Position numbers and translations under genes: made by a program. Below, piece after piece: positions 27,545 to 36,126 of a stretch of DNA of 64,000 bases (the first letter of the stretch is position 1; each line of letters begins with the position of its first letter). Below the pieces are notes generated by a model. It searched no databases. It worked only from the letters and a program-made list of their open reading frames with translations, and was not told the DNA's origin. The stretch covers positions 25,278 to 89,277 of the forward strand of contig CANQGM010000008.1 of the NCBI GenBank assembly GCA_947623205.1. The letters are read 5' to 3'. Source of the stretch: an uncultured Clostridia bacterium (GTDB lineage Bacteria; Bacillota; Clostridia; Oscillospirales; Acutalibacteraceae).

Positions 27545-28114
27545 TCAAGTCCCTTCTATAAAATTTTTTATTATTTGCATACCGCAGGATGTTAATATGG
27601 ATTCAGGATGAAACTGTAATCCGTAAATTTCGTGATCCCTGTGCTTTACCGCCATTACCTCTCCCATACCGTCTTCGGCGGTGATGATAAGCTCTTCGGG
27701 AACAGTGTTTTTCTTTGCAATAAGCGAGTGGTAACGCGCGCCCTCAATAACATTTGGCAGACCTGCAAATATCTTGCAGTTTTCATCTACCTTTATGTCG
27801 CTCTTTTTGCCGTGCATAAGCTTTGCCGCGTGTGTAATTTCTGCGCCGAACGCCTCGCATATTGCCTGATGTCCAAGGCAAACTCCCAAAATCGGATAAA
27901 CCCCTTTAAGCTGTTTTATTACCTCTATGCATATGCCTGCATCCTTTGGATAGCCCGGCCCGGGAGATAAAATAATGTGCGACGGGTCAAGCTTTTTTAT
28001 TTGTTCAACGGTAATTTCATCGTTTCGCACAACACTTATGTCGGGATCTACACTTCCGCAGTACTGAACAAGGTTATAGGTGAAGCTGTCGTAATTATCA
28101 ATAAAAAGTATCAT
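27545..28114 (-). CDS. trpG: Anthranilate synthase component II (glutamine amidotransferase)
   Basis: Supplies ammonia from glutamine to TrpE. 189 aa class I amidotransferase: FIDNYDSFTYNLVQY, oxyanion block ILSPGPGYPKDAG, nucleophile Cys in ILGVCLGHQAI, and catalytic His-Glu in QFHPESILT. Its start overlaps the trpE stop (ATGA), indicating translational coupling. It could also serve p-aminobenzoate synthesis; no pab genes are here. Confidence 0.95.
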   Translation of the reverse strand: MILFIDNYDSFTYNLVQYCGSVDPDISVVRNDEITVEQIKKLDPSHIILSPGPGYPKDAGICIEVIKQLKGVYPILGVCLGHQAICEAFGAEITHAAKLMHGKKSDIKVDENCKIFAGLPNVIEGARYHSLIAKKNTVPEELIITAEDGMGEVMAVKHRDHEIYGLQFHPESILTSCGMQIIKNFIEGT

Positions 28115-29571
28115 AATTCGTAAACCTCCCCTGCATTTTTCACCGCATTCATAACGGCAAGCGCCTTGTTGTAGGTTTCAGAATATTCATTTTCGGGCAC
28201 ACTGTCGGCAACTATTCCCGCGCCTGCCTGAACATAGACCCTGTCGCCCTTCTTTACTGCCATTCTTATGGCAATGCAGGCGTCGAGGTTGCCGTTAAAG
28301 TCAATATATCCCAGCGCACCTCCGTACACTCCACGAGGAGTTTTCTCGAGCTCTTCAATAATTTCGCAGGCTCTTATTTTGGGTGCGCCTGAAAGTGTGC
28401 CGGCAGGAAGCAGGGCTTCGACCGCGTTGAGAGCGTCCAGTCCGTCCTTTATTTCTCCCTCAACCTCACTGCAAATGTGCATTATCTTTGAAAATCTGAG
28501 GATTTTTTGATATTCCGTTACTTTTACAGTATTAAATTTTGAAATTTTACCAATGTCGTTTCTTCCCAAATCAACAAGCATATTGTGTTCTGCAAGCTCT
28601 TTTTCATCTTTTATGAGTTCATCTGCAAGTATATCGTCCTGCTGTTTCGTTTTGCCTCTTGGACGGGACCCCGCAATGGGGAAGGTATTAAGTATTCCGT
28701 TTTGAAGTTTGACCAGAGTTTCGGGGGAAGTGCTTATAATTTCATCACCGTCAATTGACATATAAACCATATAAGGCGACGGGTTTGTTGTTCTGAGCAC
28801 TCTGTAAGCGTTGATCAGCGAACCGTGATAATTGGCTTCAAATCTTCTTGAAACAACACACTGAAAAATATCCCCGTTGTAGATATATTCCTTGGTTTTT
28901 TCGACCATTTTGCAAAATTCCTCTTTTGTGTAACTGCTTTTAAATACAACATTTTTATCGTTCTCATAATTAGGAAGAGGGGAATTATCAGTTATTATTC
29001 CAATAATTTTTGAAATATCGTTCTTTGCCTGATCATACTGACGCTCTGCGTCATACGTTTTCATATTAACAATTACGAGCAGCTTTTGTTTTAAATGGTC
29101 ATAGGCTATGATCTTATCAAACAGCATAAGGTCAAAATCGTTTGAATCTCCTCTTTTAAGCTTTAAAACAGGCTCTGCGCAGGCTATCATTGCGTAGCCG
29201 TAATATCCTACAAGACCGCCGGTAAACGGCGGAATGTCCTCAAAACGCGGAGTTTTATAATTTGAAAGATAATCTCGCACTGCGTCATACGGTCTGTTTG
29301 TTTTTACTTTTCTTGCTCCTTCGCCCGTAACGGTGAGTGTGCCGTCTTTATAAGCAAGGCGTGCTTTGGGGTCAAATCCTATAAATGAGTATCTGCCCCA
29401 CTTTTCACCGCCCTCAATGCTTTCAAGCAGAAAAAATTTGTCTGATTTTTGAGCAATTTTTCTGAGAAGCGTTATCGGAGTGACAACGTCAGCGTAAATT
29501 TCTTTATAAACGGGAATTACGCTGTAATCGTTTTTTAACTTCATAACTTCTTCATAAGACGGTTTAACCAT
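28111..29571 (-). CDS. trpE: Anthranilate synthase component I
   Basis: Chorismate plus ammonia to anthranilate. 486 aa. The N-terminal feedback region has FFLLESIEGGEKWGRYSFIG, where the LLES block contributes to tryptophan binding in this family. The chorismate-binding C-terminal domain has FQCVVSRRFEA, STSPETLVKL, TFPIAGSRPRGKT, LPAGTLSGAPKIRACEII and RVYVQAGAGIVADS. First structural gene of the operon, just downstream of the Trp T-box terminator. Confidence 0.95.
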   Translation of the reverse strand: MVKPSYEEVMKLKNDYSVIPVYKEIYADVVTPITLLRKIAQKSDKFFLLESIEGGEKWGRYSFIGFDPKARLAYKDGTLTVTGEGARKVKTNRPYDAVRDYLSNYKTPRFEDIPPFTGGLVGYYGYAMIACAEPVLKLKRGDSNDFDLMLFDKIIAYDHLKQKLLVIVNMKTYDAERQYDQAKNDISKIIGIITDNSPLPNYENDKNVVFKSSYTKEEFCKMVEKTKEYIYNGDIFQCVVSRRFEANYHGSLINAYRVLRTTNPSPYMVYMSIDGDEIISTSPETLVKLQNGILNTFPIAGSRPRGKTKQQDDILADELIKDEKELAEHNMLVDLGRNDIGKISKFNTVKVTEYQKILRFSKIMHICSEVEGEIKDGLDALNAVEALLPAGTLSGAPKIRACEIIEELEKTPRGVYGGALGYIDFNGNLDACIAIRMAVKKGDRVYVQAGAGIVADSVPENEYSETYNKALAVMNAVKNAGEVYEL

Positions 29572-29865
29572 TTTTACACCAACCTTTCACAAAACAAAAA
29601 AGACTTTTGTCCCACAAAGGGACAAAAGTCTTAAAATACAACTTCTGCGGTACCACCCAAATTGACGATAATCGTCCGCTCAACGGCATACTGACATATG
29701 CCTCTCACTTTAACGGTTGAGTTCCGTCGGAAACTACTCGCTCACGCTTTCGGTCCGCCCTCACAAGTCCATTCGGAAAATTCTCCGCTATCGGTTTGCA
29801 CCATCCACCGACTCTCTGAAAGCCTTGAAAAATCTTACTATTCTTGCTCACAGGTTTTGTTTATT
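29572..29865 (-). promoter_or_regulatory. Trp-specific T-box leader of the trp operon
   Basis: On the - strand the leader carries a Stem I region (GGTGGATGGTGCAAACCG and neighbours). A specifier TGG (complement of 29769-29771, in context CGAATGGACTT) follows, then the T-box bulge TGGTACCGCA (complement of 29646-29655) and an intrinsic terminator. Uncharged tRNA-Trp would pair with TGG and the T-box bulge, favouring the antiterminator and trp transcription. T-box regulation of trp genes is established in Clostridia. The same window encodes tRNA-Trp at 54287. Confidence 0.93.
29599..29632 (-). terminator. T-box regulated terminator
   Basis: 14-bp stem AAGACTTTTGTCCC / GGGACAAAAGTCTT (29600-29613 and 29619-29632), followed on the - strand by TTTTTTGTTTT, between the T-box and trpE. 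Confidence 0.95.
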
Positions 29866-29871
29866 GATAAT

Positions 29872-29900
29872 ATTATATTACGTAATTTTATATTTGTCAA
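29872..29900 (-). promoter_or_regulatory. Consensus promoter of the trp operon
   Basis: On the - strand TTGACA (complement of 29895-29900), 17 nt, TATAAT (complement of 29872-29877), just upstream of the T-box leader. Confidence 0.88.
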
Positions 29901-29913
29901 CACTTATTACTAT

Positions 29914-29942
29914 AAAAAGCCGGTTCAATGTGAACCGGCTTT
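29914..29942 (-). terminator. Terminator of nifJ
   Basis: 12-bp stem AAAGCCGGTTCA / TGAACCGGCTTT (29916-29927 and 29931-29942), followed by TTTTTAT on the - strand, directly before the trp promoter. Confidence 0.88.
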
Positions 29943-29974
29943 AGGTATATTATTCTTAATAACAATACGAAGAA

Positions 29975-32900
29975 TTATTTTGCGTCATCAAGGCCTGCAA
30001 GCTTTTCAAGATGAGCATACTTTTCTTCTGCCAATTTTTCAGCCTCAGTAAAGAGTTCTTCGGCTCTTTCAGGGAAAGTACGTGTAAGAGAATTGTAACG
30101 AACTTCGCCCATAATGAAGTCGCGATAAGAAGCCGAGGGAGCCTTGCAGTCAAGCATAAACGGATTTTTGCCTTCGTCAGCAAGACGCGGGTCATAACGG
30201 AAAATGTTCCAGTAACCTGCATCAACAGCCTTTTTCTCTTCAATCTGAGCAATGCCCATTCCGCCCTTGATACCGTGGTTAATACACGGAGCATAGCAGA
30301 TGATAAGCGAAGGACCGTTGTAGCTTTCAGCTTCAACCATAGCTTTAAGCACCTGATTGTTGTCAGCGCCCATAGCGCACTGTGCAACATATACATAACC
30401 GTAACTCATGGCAATAGCGGCAAGGTCTTTTTTCTTAACGGCCTTACCTGCGGCAGCAAACTGAGCAACCGAACCAACGGGAGTAGCCTTTGAAGCCTGA
30501 CCGCCTGTGTTTGAGTAAACCTCTGTATCAAATACAAGTATATTAACATTTTCGCCTGACGCAATAACGTGGTCAAGACCGCCGAAACCAATATCATAAG
30601 CCCAACCGTCACCGCCTAATATCCACATGGATTTCTTGGCGAGCTCATCTTTATCAATTAGAGTCTTTTTAATAAGTTCGCCCGTCTTGGCGTCTTCAGT
30701 ATTCTTTTCAAGCTCTGCAATAAGAGCGTCGGTTGCAGGGCGGTTTGAAGTTGAATCAGTAAATGTATCCAAATAGTTTTGACAAGCTGCTTTAAGGTCG
30801 GCACTGTCAGTATCCTTTTGAATATTTTCAACATACTCTGCAAGTCTGTTTCTGATTGCTTTCTGTCCTAAAGCCATACCAAAACCAAATTCTGCGTTAT
30901 CTTCAAACAATGAGTTCTGCCAAGCCGGACCGTAACCCTTTTTGTTTCTGGTGTAAGGTGTGGCAGGAGCGGAAGCACCCCAAATTGAAGAACATCCTGT
31001 TGCGTTTGCTATGAACATTCTGTCGCCAAACAGCTGTGTAACAAGTTTAGCGTAAGGTGTTTCACCGCAGCCTGCGCAAGCTCCCGAGAACTCAAGGAGA
31101 GGCTGCCTGAACTGACTGCCTTTAACTGTTGAATACTTAAACTTTTCGGCAACTTCGGGTTTGTCTTCAAGCGTGAGAGCATAATTAAATATATCCTGCT
31201 TTGGAAGCTGTGAGTCGAACGGCTTCATTACCAGAGCCTTTTCGCCTTTTTTGCCGGGACAAACCTGAGCGCAGGCACCGCAGCCTGTACAGTCAAGAGT
31301 TGAAACCGTCATTACAAATTTAAGGTCTTTAAGGCCAATCATTGGAATAGCATTTGTGTCCATCGGCGCTGCCGAAACTTCCTCGTCCGTCATAGCGGCA
31401 GGACGAATTACGGCGTGCGGGCAGACAATTGAACATCTGTTGCACTGTATGCAGTTTTCAGAATGCCATTCGGGAACATCAACTGCAATACCTCTCTTTT
31501 CATATGCGGAAGAGCCGTTGGGCGCAGTACCGTCAACGTTTTCCATAAATGCGGAAACAGGAAGTTTGTTGCCCTTGTAAGCGTTTACGGGCTTTAATAC
31601 TCTGTTTACATAATCTACAAGCGCACCCTGTCCGTCAATTTTGTCTGCTGTCACATCATCCGTGCAGTCAGCCCAGTCGGCAGGGATCTCAACTTTCTTC
31701 AAATCTTCCATGCCGCGGTCAATTGCCGCATAGTTCATATCAACAATTGCCTGGCCTTTCTTCATATACGACTTTTTGGCAGCGGCCTTCATAAGCTCCT
31801 TAGCCTTTTCGGCAGGAATAATGTCGGCAATTTTAAAGAATGCAGATTGAAGCACTGTGTTGATTCGTCCTCCAAGACCTATTTCCTTGCCGATTTTAAT
31901 ACCGTCAATTGTGTAGAAGTTTATGTTTCTTTCCGCAAGAATCTTTTTCATTTTGCCCGGAAGTCTCTTTGAGAGCTCCTCAACGTCCCACGGACAGTTG
32001 AGAAGGAACGAACCGCCTTCTTTTAGGTCGTCAACAATGTCATATTTGTCAATGTATGAGGGATTGTGACAGGCAACAAAGTCTGCCTTTGAAATGTAGT
32101 AAGTAGATTTTATAGGTGTATCGCCGAAACGAAGATGAGAAACCGTAAGTCCGCCGGATTTTTTAGAGTCATACGCAAAGTATCCCTGAGCGTACATATC
32201 TGTGTTGTCGCCGATGATCTTAATTGAGTTTTTGTTAGCGCCTACCGTACCGTCTGCGCCGAGTCCCCAGAATTTACAGCTTTGTGTTCCTGCCGGAGTT
32301 GTGTCGGGATTTTCAACAATGTCAAGCGAGAGATTTGTAACGTCGTCAACTATGCCGATTGTAAATCTCTTTTTGGGAACATCGTTTTGTGCGTTTCTGT
32401 AAACAGCAATAATATCGCCCGGTGTTGTATCTTTTGAACCAAGTCCGTATCTGCCTGTAAATACCTTTACTCCCGCAAAATCCGAACCGTTGATTGCAGC
32501 AAGAACGTCAAGATAAAGTGGCTCGCCTATTGAGCCGGGTTCTTTTGTTCTGTCAAGAACAGAAATCGTTTTAACTGTTTTAGGAAGCTCGCTGAGCATA
32601 TAATCTGCAACGAACGGTCTGTAAAGATGAACTTTAAGAAGTCCTACCTTTTCACCTGCGGCATTTAGGTAGTCAACTACTTCTTCAATACAGTCACAAA
32701 CCGAACCCATAGCAACAATAACGTGTTCTGCGTCCTCTGCGCCATAGTAGTTGAACGGTTTATAGTTAGTGCCTATTTTAGCATTGACCTTGTTCATATA
32801 TTCAACAACAACTTCGGGAACCGCGTCATAATATTTGTTGCAGGCTTCTCTTGCCTGGAAGAAAATATCGTCATTCTGAGCCGTACCTCTTGTTACGGGA

Positions 32901-33535
32901 TGCTCAGGATTAAGCGAACGGCGGCGGAACGCCTCAACAGCATCCCAGTCGAGCATATCAGCGAGGTCTTCATAATCCCATTCTTCAATCTTCTGAACCT
33001 CGTGCGATGTTCTGAAGCCGTCAAAGAAGTGCAGGAATGGAACTCTGCCCTTTATAGCCGCAAGGTGAGCAACTGCCGCAAGGTCCATACATTCCTGCGG
33101 ATTATTTGAACAAAGCATAGCGTAGCCTGTCTGACGGCACGCATAAATATCTGAATGATCGCCAAAAATTGAAAGAGCATGACTTGTAAGCGCACGGGCA
33201 GATACATGAATTACGCCCGGCAAAAGTTCGCCTGCCATTTTGTACATATTAGGAATCATAAGAAGCAGACCCTGCGATGCTGTATATGTTGTAGTTAAAG
33301 CGCCTGCAGCGAGTGAACCGTGAACGGCACCCGCTGCGCCGCCCTCAGACTGCATTTCTGTTACCTGAACTTCTCTTCCGAAAAGGTTTTTAGCACCCTG
33401 TGCCGAAAATTTGTCTGTCAAATCGGCCATTACGGAAGAAGGTGTAATAGGATAGATAGCAGCGACATCTGTAAATGCATAAGAAACGTGAGCAACTGCC
33501 GTGTTGCCATCCATGGTTTTCATTTTTCTTGCCAT
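29975..33535 (-). CDS. nifJ: Pyruvate:ferredoxin (flavodoxin) oxidoreductase
   Basis: Oxidises pyruvate to acetyl-CoA and CO2 with reduction of ferredoxin, the central pyruvate step of clostridial fermentation. 1186 aa single-chain homodimeric type. Domain order: N-terminal pyrimidine-binding region (VAAIYPITPSSVMADL), gamma domain, two [4Fe-4S] ferredoxin motifs (CIQCNRCSIVCPHA and CTGCGACAQVCPGK), a linker with CAGCGETPYAKL, and the TPP site (GGDGWAYDIGFGGLDHV and EVYSNTGGQASKATP). The start at 33535 (MARKMKTMDGN) has AAAGGAGG; the earlier ATG at 33562 is rejected. Monocistronic. Confidence 0.97.
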   Translation of the reverse strand: MARKMKTMDGNTAVAHVSYAFTDVAAIYPITPSSVMADLTDKFSAQGAKNLFGREVQVTEMQSEGGAAGAVHGSLAAGALTTTYTASQGLLLMIPNMYKMAGELLPGVIHVSARALTSHALSIFGDHSDIYACRQTGYAMLCSNNPQECMDLAAVAHLAAIKGRVPFLHFFDGFRTSHEVQKIEEWDYEDLADMLDWDAVEAFRRRSLNPEHPVTRGTAQNDDIFFQAREACNKYYDAVPEVVVEYMNKVNAKIGTNYKPFNYYGAEDAEHVIVAMGSVCDCIEEVVDYLNAAGEKVGLLKVHLYRPFVADYMLSELPKTVKTISVLDRTKEPGSIGEPLYLDVLAAINGSDFAGVKVFTGRYGLGSKDTTPGDIIAVYRNAQNDVPKKRFTIGIVDDVTNLSLDIVENPDTTPAGTQSCKFWGLGADGTVGANKNSIKIIGDNTDMYAQGYFAYDSKKSGGLTVSHLRFGDTPIKSTYYISKADFVACHNPSYIDKYDIVDDLKEGGSFLLNCPWDVEELSKRLPGKMKKILAERNINFYTIDGIKIGKEIGLGGRINTVLQSAFFKIADIIPAEKAKELMKAAAKKSYMKKGQAIVDMNYAAIDRGMEDLKKVEIPADWADCTDDVTADKIDGQGALVDYVNRVLKPVNAYKGNKLPVSAFMENVDGTAPNGSSAYEKRGIAVDVPEWHSENCIQCNRCSIVCPHAVIRPAAMTDEEVSAAPMDTNAIPMIGLKDLKFVMTVSTLDCTGCGACAQVCPGKKGEKALVMKPFDSQLPKQDIFNYALTLEDKPEVAEKFKYSTVKGSQFRQPLLEFSGACAGCGETPYAKLVTQLFGDRMFIANATGCSSIWGASAPATPYTRNKKGYGPAWQNSLFEDNAEFGFGMALGQKAIRNRLAEYVENIQKDTDSADLKAACQNYLDTFTDSTSNRPATDALIAELEKNTEDAKTGELIKKTLIDKDELAKKSMWILGGDGWAYDIGFGGLDHVIASGENVNILVFDTEVYSNTGGQASKATPVGSVAQFAAAGKAVKKKDLAAIAMSYGYVYVAQCAMGADNNQVLKAMVEAESYNGPSLIICYAPCINHGIKGGMGIAQIEEKKAVDAGYWNIFRYDPRLADEGKNPFMLDCKAPSASYRDFIMGEVRYNSLTRTFPERAEELFTEAEKLAEEKYAHLEKLAGLDDAK

Positions 33536-33624
33536 TGAAATTTGTCCTCCTTTAATTATCAAAGCGGCAAGTCAAAATCAAGCCGCAATAAAGTATAAAT
33601 CGGATACGCACTGTATCATTATAG

Positions 33625-33654
33625 ATTTTATCACTTTACAAAACTTTTGTAAAG
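33625..33654 (-). promoter_or_regulatory. nifJ promoter with overlapping 21-bp palindromic operator
   Basis: On the - strand TTTACA (complement of 33648-33653), 17 nt, TAAAAT (complement of 33625-33630). The spacer and -35 are covered by a perfect palindrome, CTTTACAAAA-C-TTTTGTAAAG (33634-33654), a likely binding site for an unidentified dimeric regulator. Confidence 0.6.
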
Positions 33655-33695
33655 AGTTTTAAACAGGAAAAATATTTATAAGTTTTTGCAGACTG

Positions 33696-33732
33696 AAGGG
33701 GCTGTCTCACTTCATTTGTGAGCCGGCCCCTT
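33696..33732. terminator. Hairpin after serA, possible terminator
   Basis: AAGGGGC ... GCCCCTT with an inner CTCAC / GTGAG stem. The T-rich side (ATTTTTATAT) is on the + strand, while the gene ending here, serA, is on the - strand, so its polarity is unclear. Confidence 0.45.
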
Positions 33733-33763
33733 ATTTTTATATATTAAAATATATTAAAAATCA

Positions 33764-34912
33764 TTATATTGCGCGAACGCGGATAATGCCCTCGACCGAA
33801 GAAATAGATTCTGCGTTTGAAGCGTCTGCGCCGGTTACGTCAATAATAGTATAAGCATAGTCGCCGCGGCTCTTGCTGAGCATATTCTCAACATTGCCCT
33901 TTACTTCCGAAAGAATTTTTTTAAGAAGCTCGGGAATGTTTTTGTGCATTACACAAAAACGAATGTCGCCCGACTTAGCCATTGAAAGCGCAGGATAATT
34001 TACCGAATTAATAATGTTTCCGTTTTCAAGAAAATCCTTGATTTGGTCACACGCCATAACAGCGCAGTTTTCTTCACTTTCGGGAGTAGACGCGCCAAGG
34101 TGGGGCATACAAATAACATTTTCTTCCCCAAGAATATCATCAGTGCCGAAATCGGTTACATATTTTGCAACCTTTCCGCTCTTTAGCGCATCAAGAATCG
34201 CTGCCGAATTAACAAGACCGTCACGGCTGAAGTTAAGAATACGTACGCCGTTCTTCATTTTTGCAATCATCTCGGCGTTAACCAAATTTTTTGTATCAGG
34301 AGTGAGCGGAACGTGAATTGTAAGATAGTCGCAGCCTGTCATTACATCTTCATTGCTCTTCATAAGCTCAACGGCAGGGTTAAGATGAAGTGCGTTATCA
34401 ACCGACATAAACGGGTCAAATCCCATTACTTTCATACCGAGCGAAACGGCACAGTTTGCAACAAGAATACCAATTGCGCCAAGACCGATAACACCAAGAG
34501 TTTTACCCTTGAGTTCGGGTCCTACAAACTGGCTTTTGCCCTTTTCTACCATCTTTCCGACTGCGTCTCCGTTGCCCTTTAATGTTTTAGCCCAGTCGAT
34601 ACCCTCGGTAATTTTACGCGAAGAAAGCAAAAGACCTGCGATCACAAGTTCTTTAACCGCATTAGCATTTGCGCCCGGTGTGTTGAAAACAACAATGCCC
34701 CTGTCTGTGCATTTATCTTTGGGAATGTTGTTTGTACCTGCGCCTGCTCTTGCAATTGCAAGAAGGTTATCGGCAAACTCCATATCGTGCATTGCCGCGC
34801 TTCTTACTAAGACAGCATCGGGATTTTGAACATCTTCGCCATAATTATAGTTATCACCAAGGCGGCTTGTTCCGACTTTGGCAATTTTATTTAATGTGAG
34901 AACATTATACAT
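33764..34912 (-). CDS. serA: D-3-phosphoglycerate dehydrogenase
   Basis: First step of serine synthesis, NAD-dependent. 382 aa: substrate domain (VLVRSAAMHD, GAGTNNIP), nucleotide-binding block LGVIGLGAIGILVAN, DFGTDDILGEENVICMPHLGAST (catalytic His) and a short C-terminal ACT-like regulatory region (FCVMHKNIPELLKKILSEV). It follows serC by 32 nt in one operon. Confidence 0.94.
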   Translation of the reverse strand: MYNVLTLNKIAKVGTSRLGDNYNYGEDVQNPDAVLVRSAAMHDMEFADNLLAIARAGAGTNNIPKDKCTDRGIVVFNTPGANANAVKELVIAGLLLSSRKITEGIDWAKTLKGNGDAVGKMVEKGKSQFVGPELKGKTLGVIGLGAIGILVANCAVSLGMKVMGFDPFMSVDNALHLNPAVELMKSNEDVMTGCDYLTIHVPLTPDTKNLVNAEMIAKMKNGVRILNFSRDGLVNSAAILDALKSGKVAKYVTDFGTDDILGEENVICMPHLGASTPESEENCAVMACDQIKDFLENGNIINSVNYPALSMAKSGDIRFCVMHKNIPELLKKILSEVKGNVENMLSKSRGDYAYTIIDVTGADASNAESISSVEGIIRVRAI

Positions 34913-34944
34913 TACATACCAACCTTTAATTATAAATTTACTGA

Positions 34945-36030
34945 TTATTTATTTTCAGCTTCAAATTTCTTCATAAATTCAACAAGTTTTTCTACGCCTT
35001 CATAAGGCATAGCATTATAGATAGAGGCTCTCATTCCGCCTACGGTGCGGTGACCTTTAATATTTACAAATCCTGCCTGAGACGCCTCTTTTACAAATTT
35101 AGCGTCCATATCGTCATTGCCCGTAACAAACGGAACATTCATAAGAGAGCGATCCTCGGGAACGACAGTACCTTTAAAAAGCTTTGAACTGTCAAGAAAA
35201 TCATAAAGGAGCTTTGCCTTTTTTACATTAAGCTCTTTCATCTTATCAAGACCGCCGATTTCGTTTTTAATCCATTCATAAACAAGTTTTGCAATGTAAA
35301 TAGAGTAACAGGGCGGAGTATTGAAAAGAGAATCCTTATCGGCATGAGTCTTGTAGTTGAGCATTTCTGGGGTAATGTCCATAGCGTTGCCTATGAGATC
35401 CTCGCGAATGATAACGACCGTAAGACCTGCGCCGGCCATATTTTTTTGAGCGCCCGCAAAAAGCAGGCCGAACTTTGAAACATCTATCGGTTCGGAGAGA
35501 ATGCAAGACGAAATATCCGCCACAAGCGGAATATCTCCCGTGTCGGGAAGCTCGTGGTAAACGGTGCCGTAAATTGTGTTATTTAAACAAATATATACAT
35601 AGTCGGCGTCTTTACGGAACATCGACTTGTCTGTCTTTGGAATATATGTAAATGTTTTGTCCTCAGAAGAGGCAACTGCCTTTGCGTCGCCGAAACGTGC
35701 AGCCTCTTTATAAGCCTTTTTAGCCCACTGACCCGTAATTATATAGTCTGCTTTGTTGTTCTTATTCATAAGATTGAGCGCAACCATTGCAAACTGTGTT
35801 GAACCGCCGCCCTGAAGAAAAAGAACCTTGTAGTTATCGGGAATATTCATTATCTCGCGAAGCAGAGCCTCTGCGTCCTTAATTATTTTATCAAAGGTTT
35901 TGCTGCGGTGTGACATTTCCATTACACTCTGTCCGCTGCCCTGATAATCAAGCATTTCTGCCGCCGCCTGTTTAAGAACAGATTCAGGAAGCATTGAAGG
36001 ACCTGCGGAAAAATTATATACTCTTGCCAT
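34945..36030 (-). CDS. serC: Phosphoserine aminotransferase
   Basis: Second step of serine synthesis, also used in pyridoxal phosphate synthesis in some bacteria. 361 aa class V aminotransferase with the typical start RVYNFSAGPSMLPESVL, FLQGGGSTQFAMV, DISSCILSEPIDVSKFG and the PLP lysine in FAGAQKNMAGAG. RBS AAGGGAG and a consensus-like promoter at 36069-36097. First gene of serC-serA; no phosphoserine phosphatase gene is in the window. Confidence 0.95.
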   Translation of the reverse strand: MARVYNFSAGPSMLPESVLKQAAAEMLDYQGSGQSVMEMSHRSKTFDKIIKDAEALLREIMNIPDNYKVLFLQGGGSTQFAMVALNLMNKNNKADYIITGQWAKKAYKEAARFGDAKAVASSEDKTFTYIPKTDKSMFRKDADYVYICLNNTIYGTVYHELPDTGDIPLVADISSCILSEPIDVSKFGLLFAGAQKNMAGAGLTVVIIREDLIGNAMDITPEMLNYKTHADKDSLFNTPPCYSIYIAKLVYEWIKNEIGGLDKMKELNVKKAKLLYDFLDSSKLFKGTVVPEDRSLMNVPFVTGNDDMDAKFVKEASQAGFVNIKGHRTVGGMRASIYNAMPYEGVEKLVEFMKKFEAENK

Positions 36031-36068
36031 ATTTAAAATCTCCCTTAAAAAATTAAATTAACAAATAG

Positions 36069-36097
36069 ATTATACGCTTATAAAAAGTTAAAGTCAA
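36069..36097 (-). promoter_or_regulatory. serC-serA promoter
   Basis: On the - strand TTGACT (complement of 36092-36097), 17 nt, TATAAT (complement of 36069-36074). It overlaps the 3' flank of a hairpin (AGCTTTGAAA / TTTCAAAGCT) at the pyrF end. Confidence 0.6.
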
Positions 36098-36126
36098 CAG
36101 CTTTGAAAGTTAGTTTAATAAAATTT

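Noticed and set aside
29956..30396. 146-aa ORF on the - strand within nifJ
   Set aside because: It is an out-of-frame shadow of nifJ with no RBS and biased composition; nifJ is intact across it.
33696..33732. Insertion-sequence end (GGGGCTGTCTCA-like terminal repeat)
   Set aside because: It is a single local hairpin with no transposase or target duplication; better read as a terminator-like structure.
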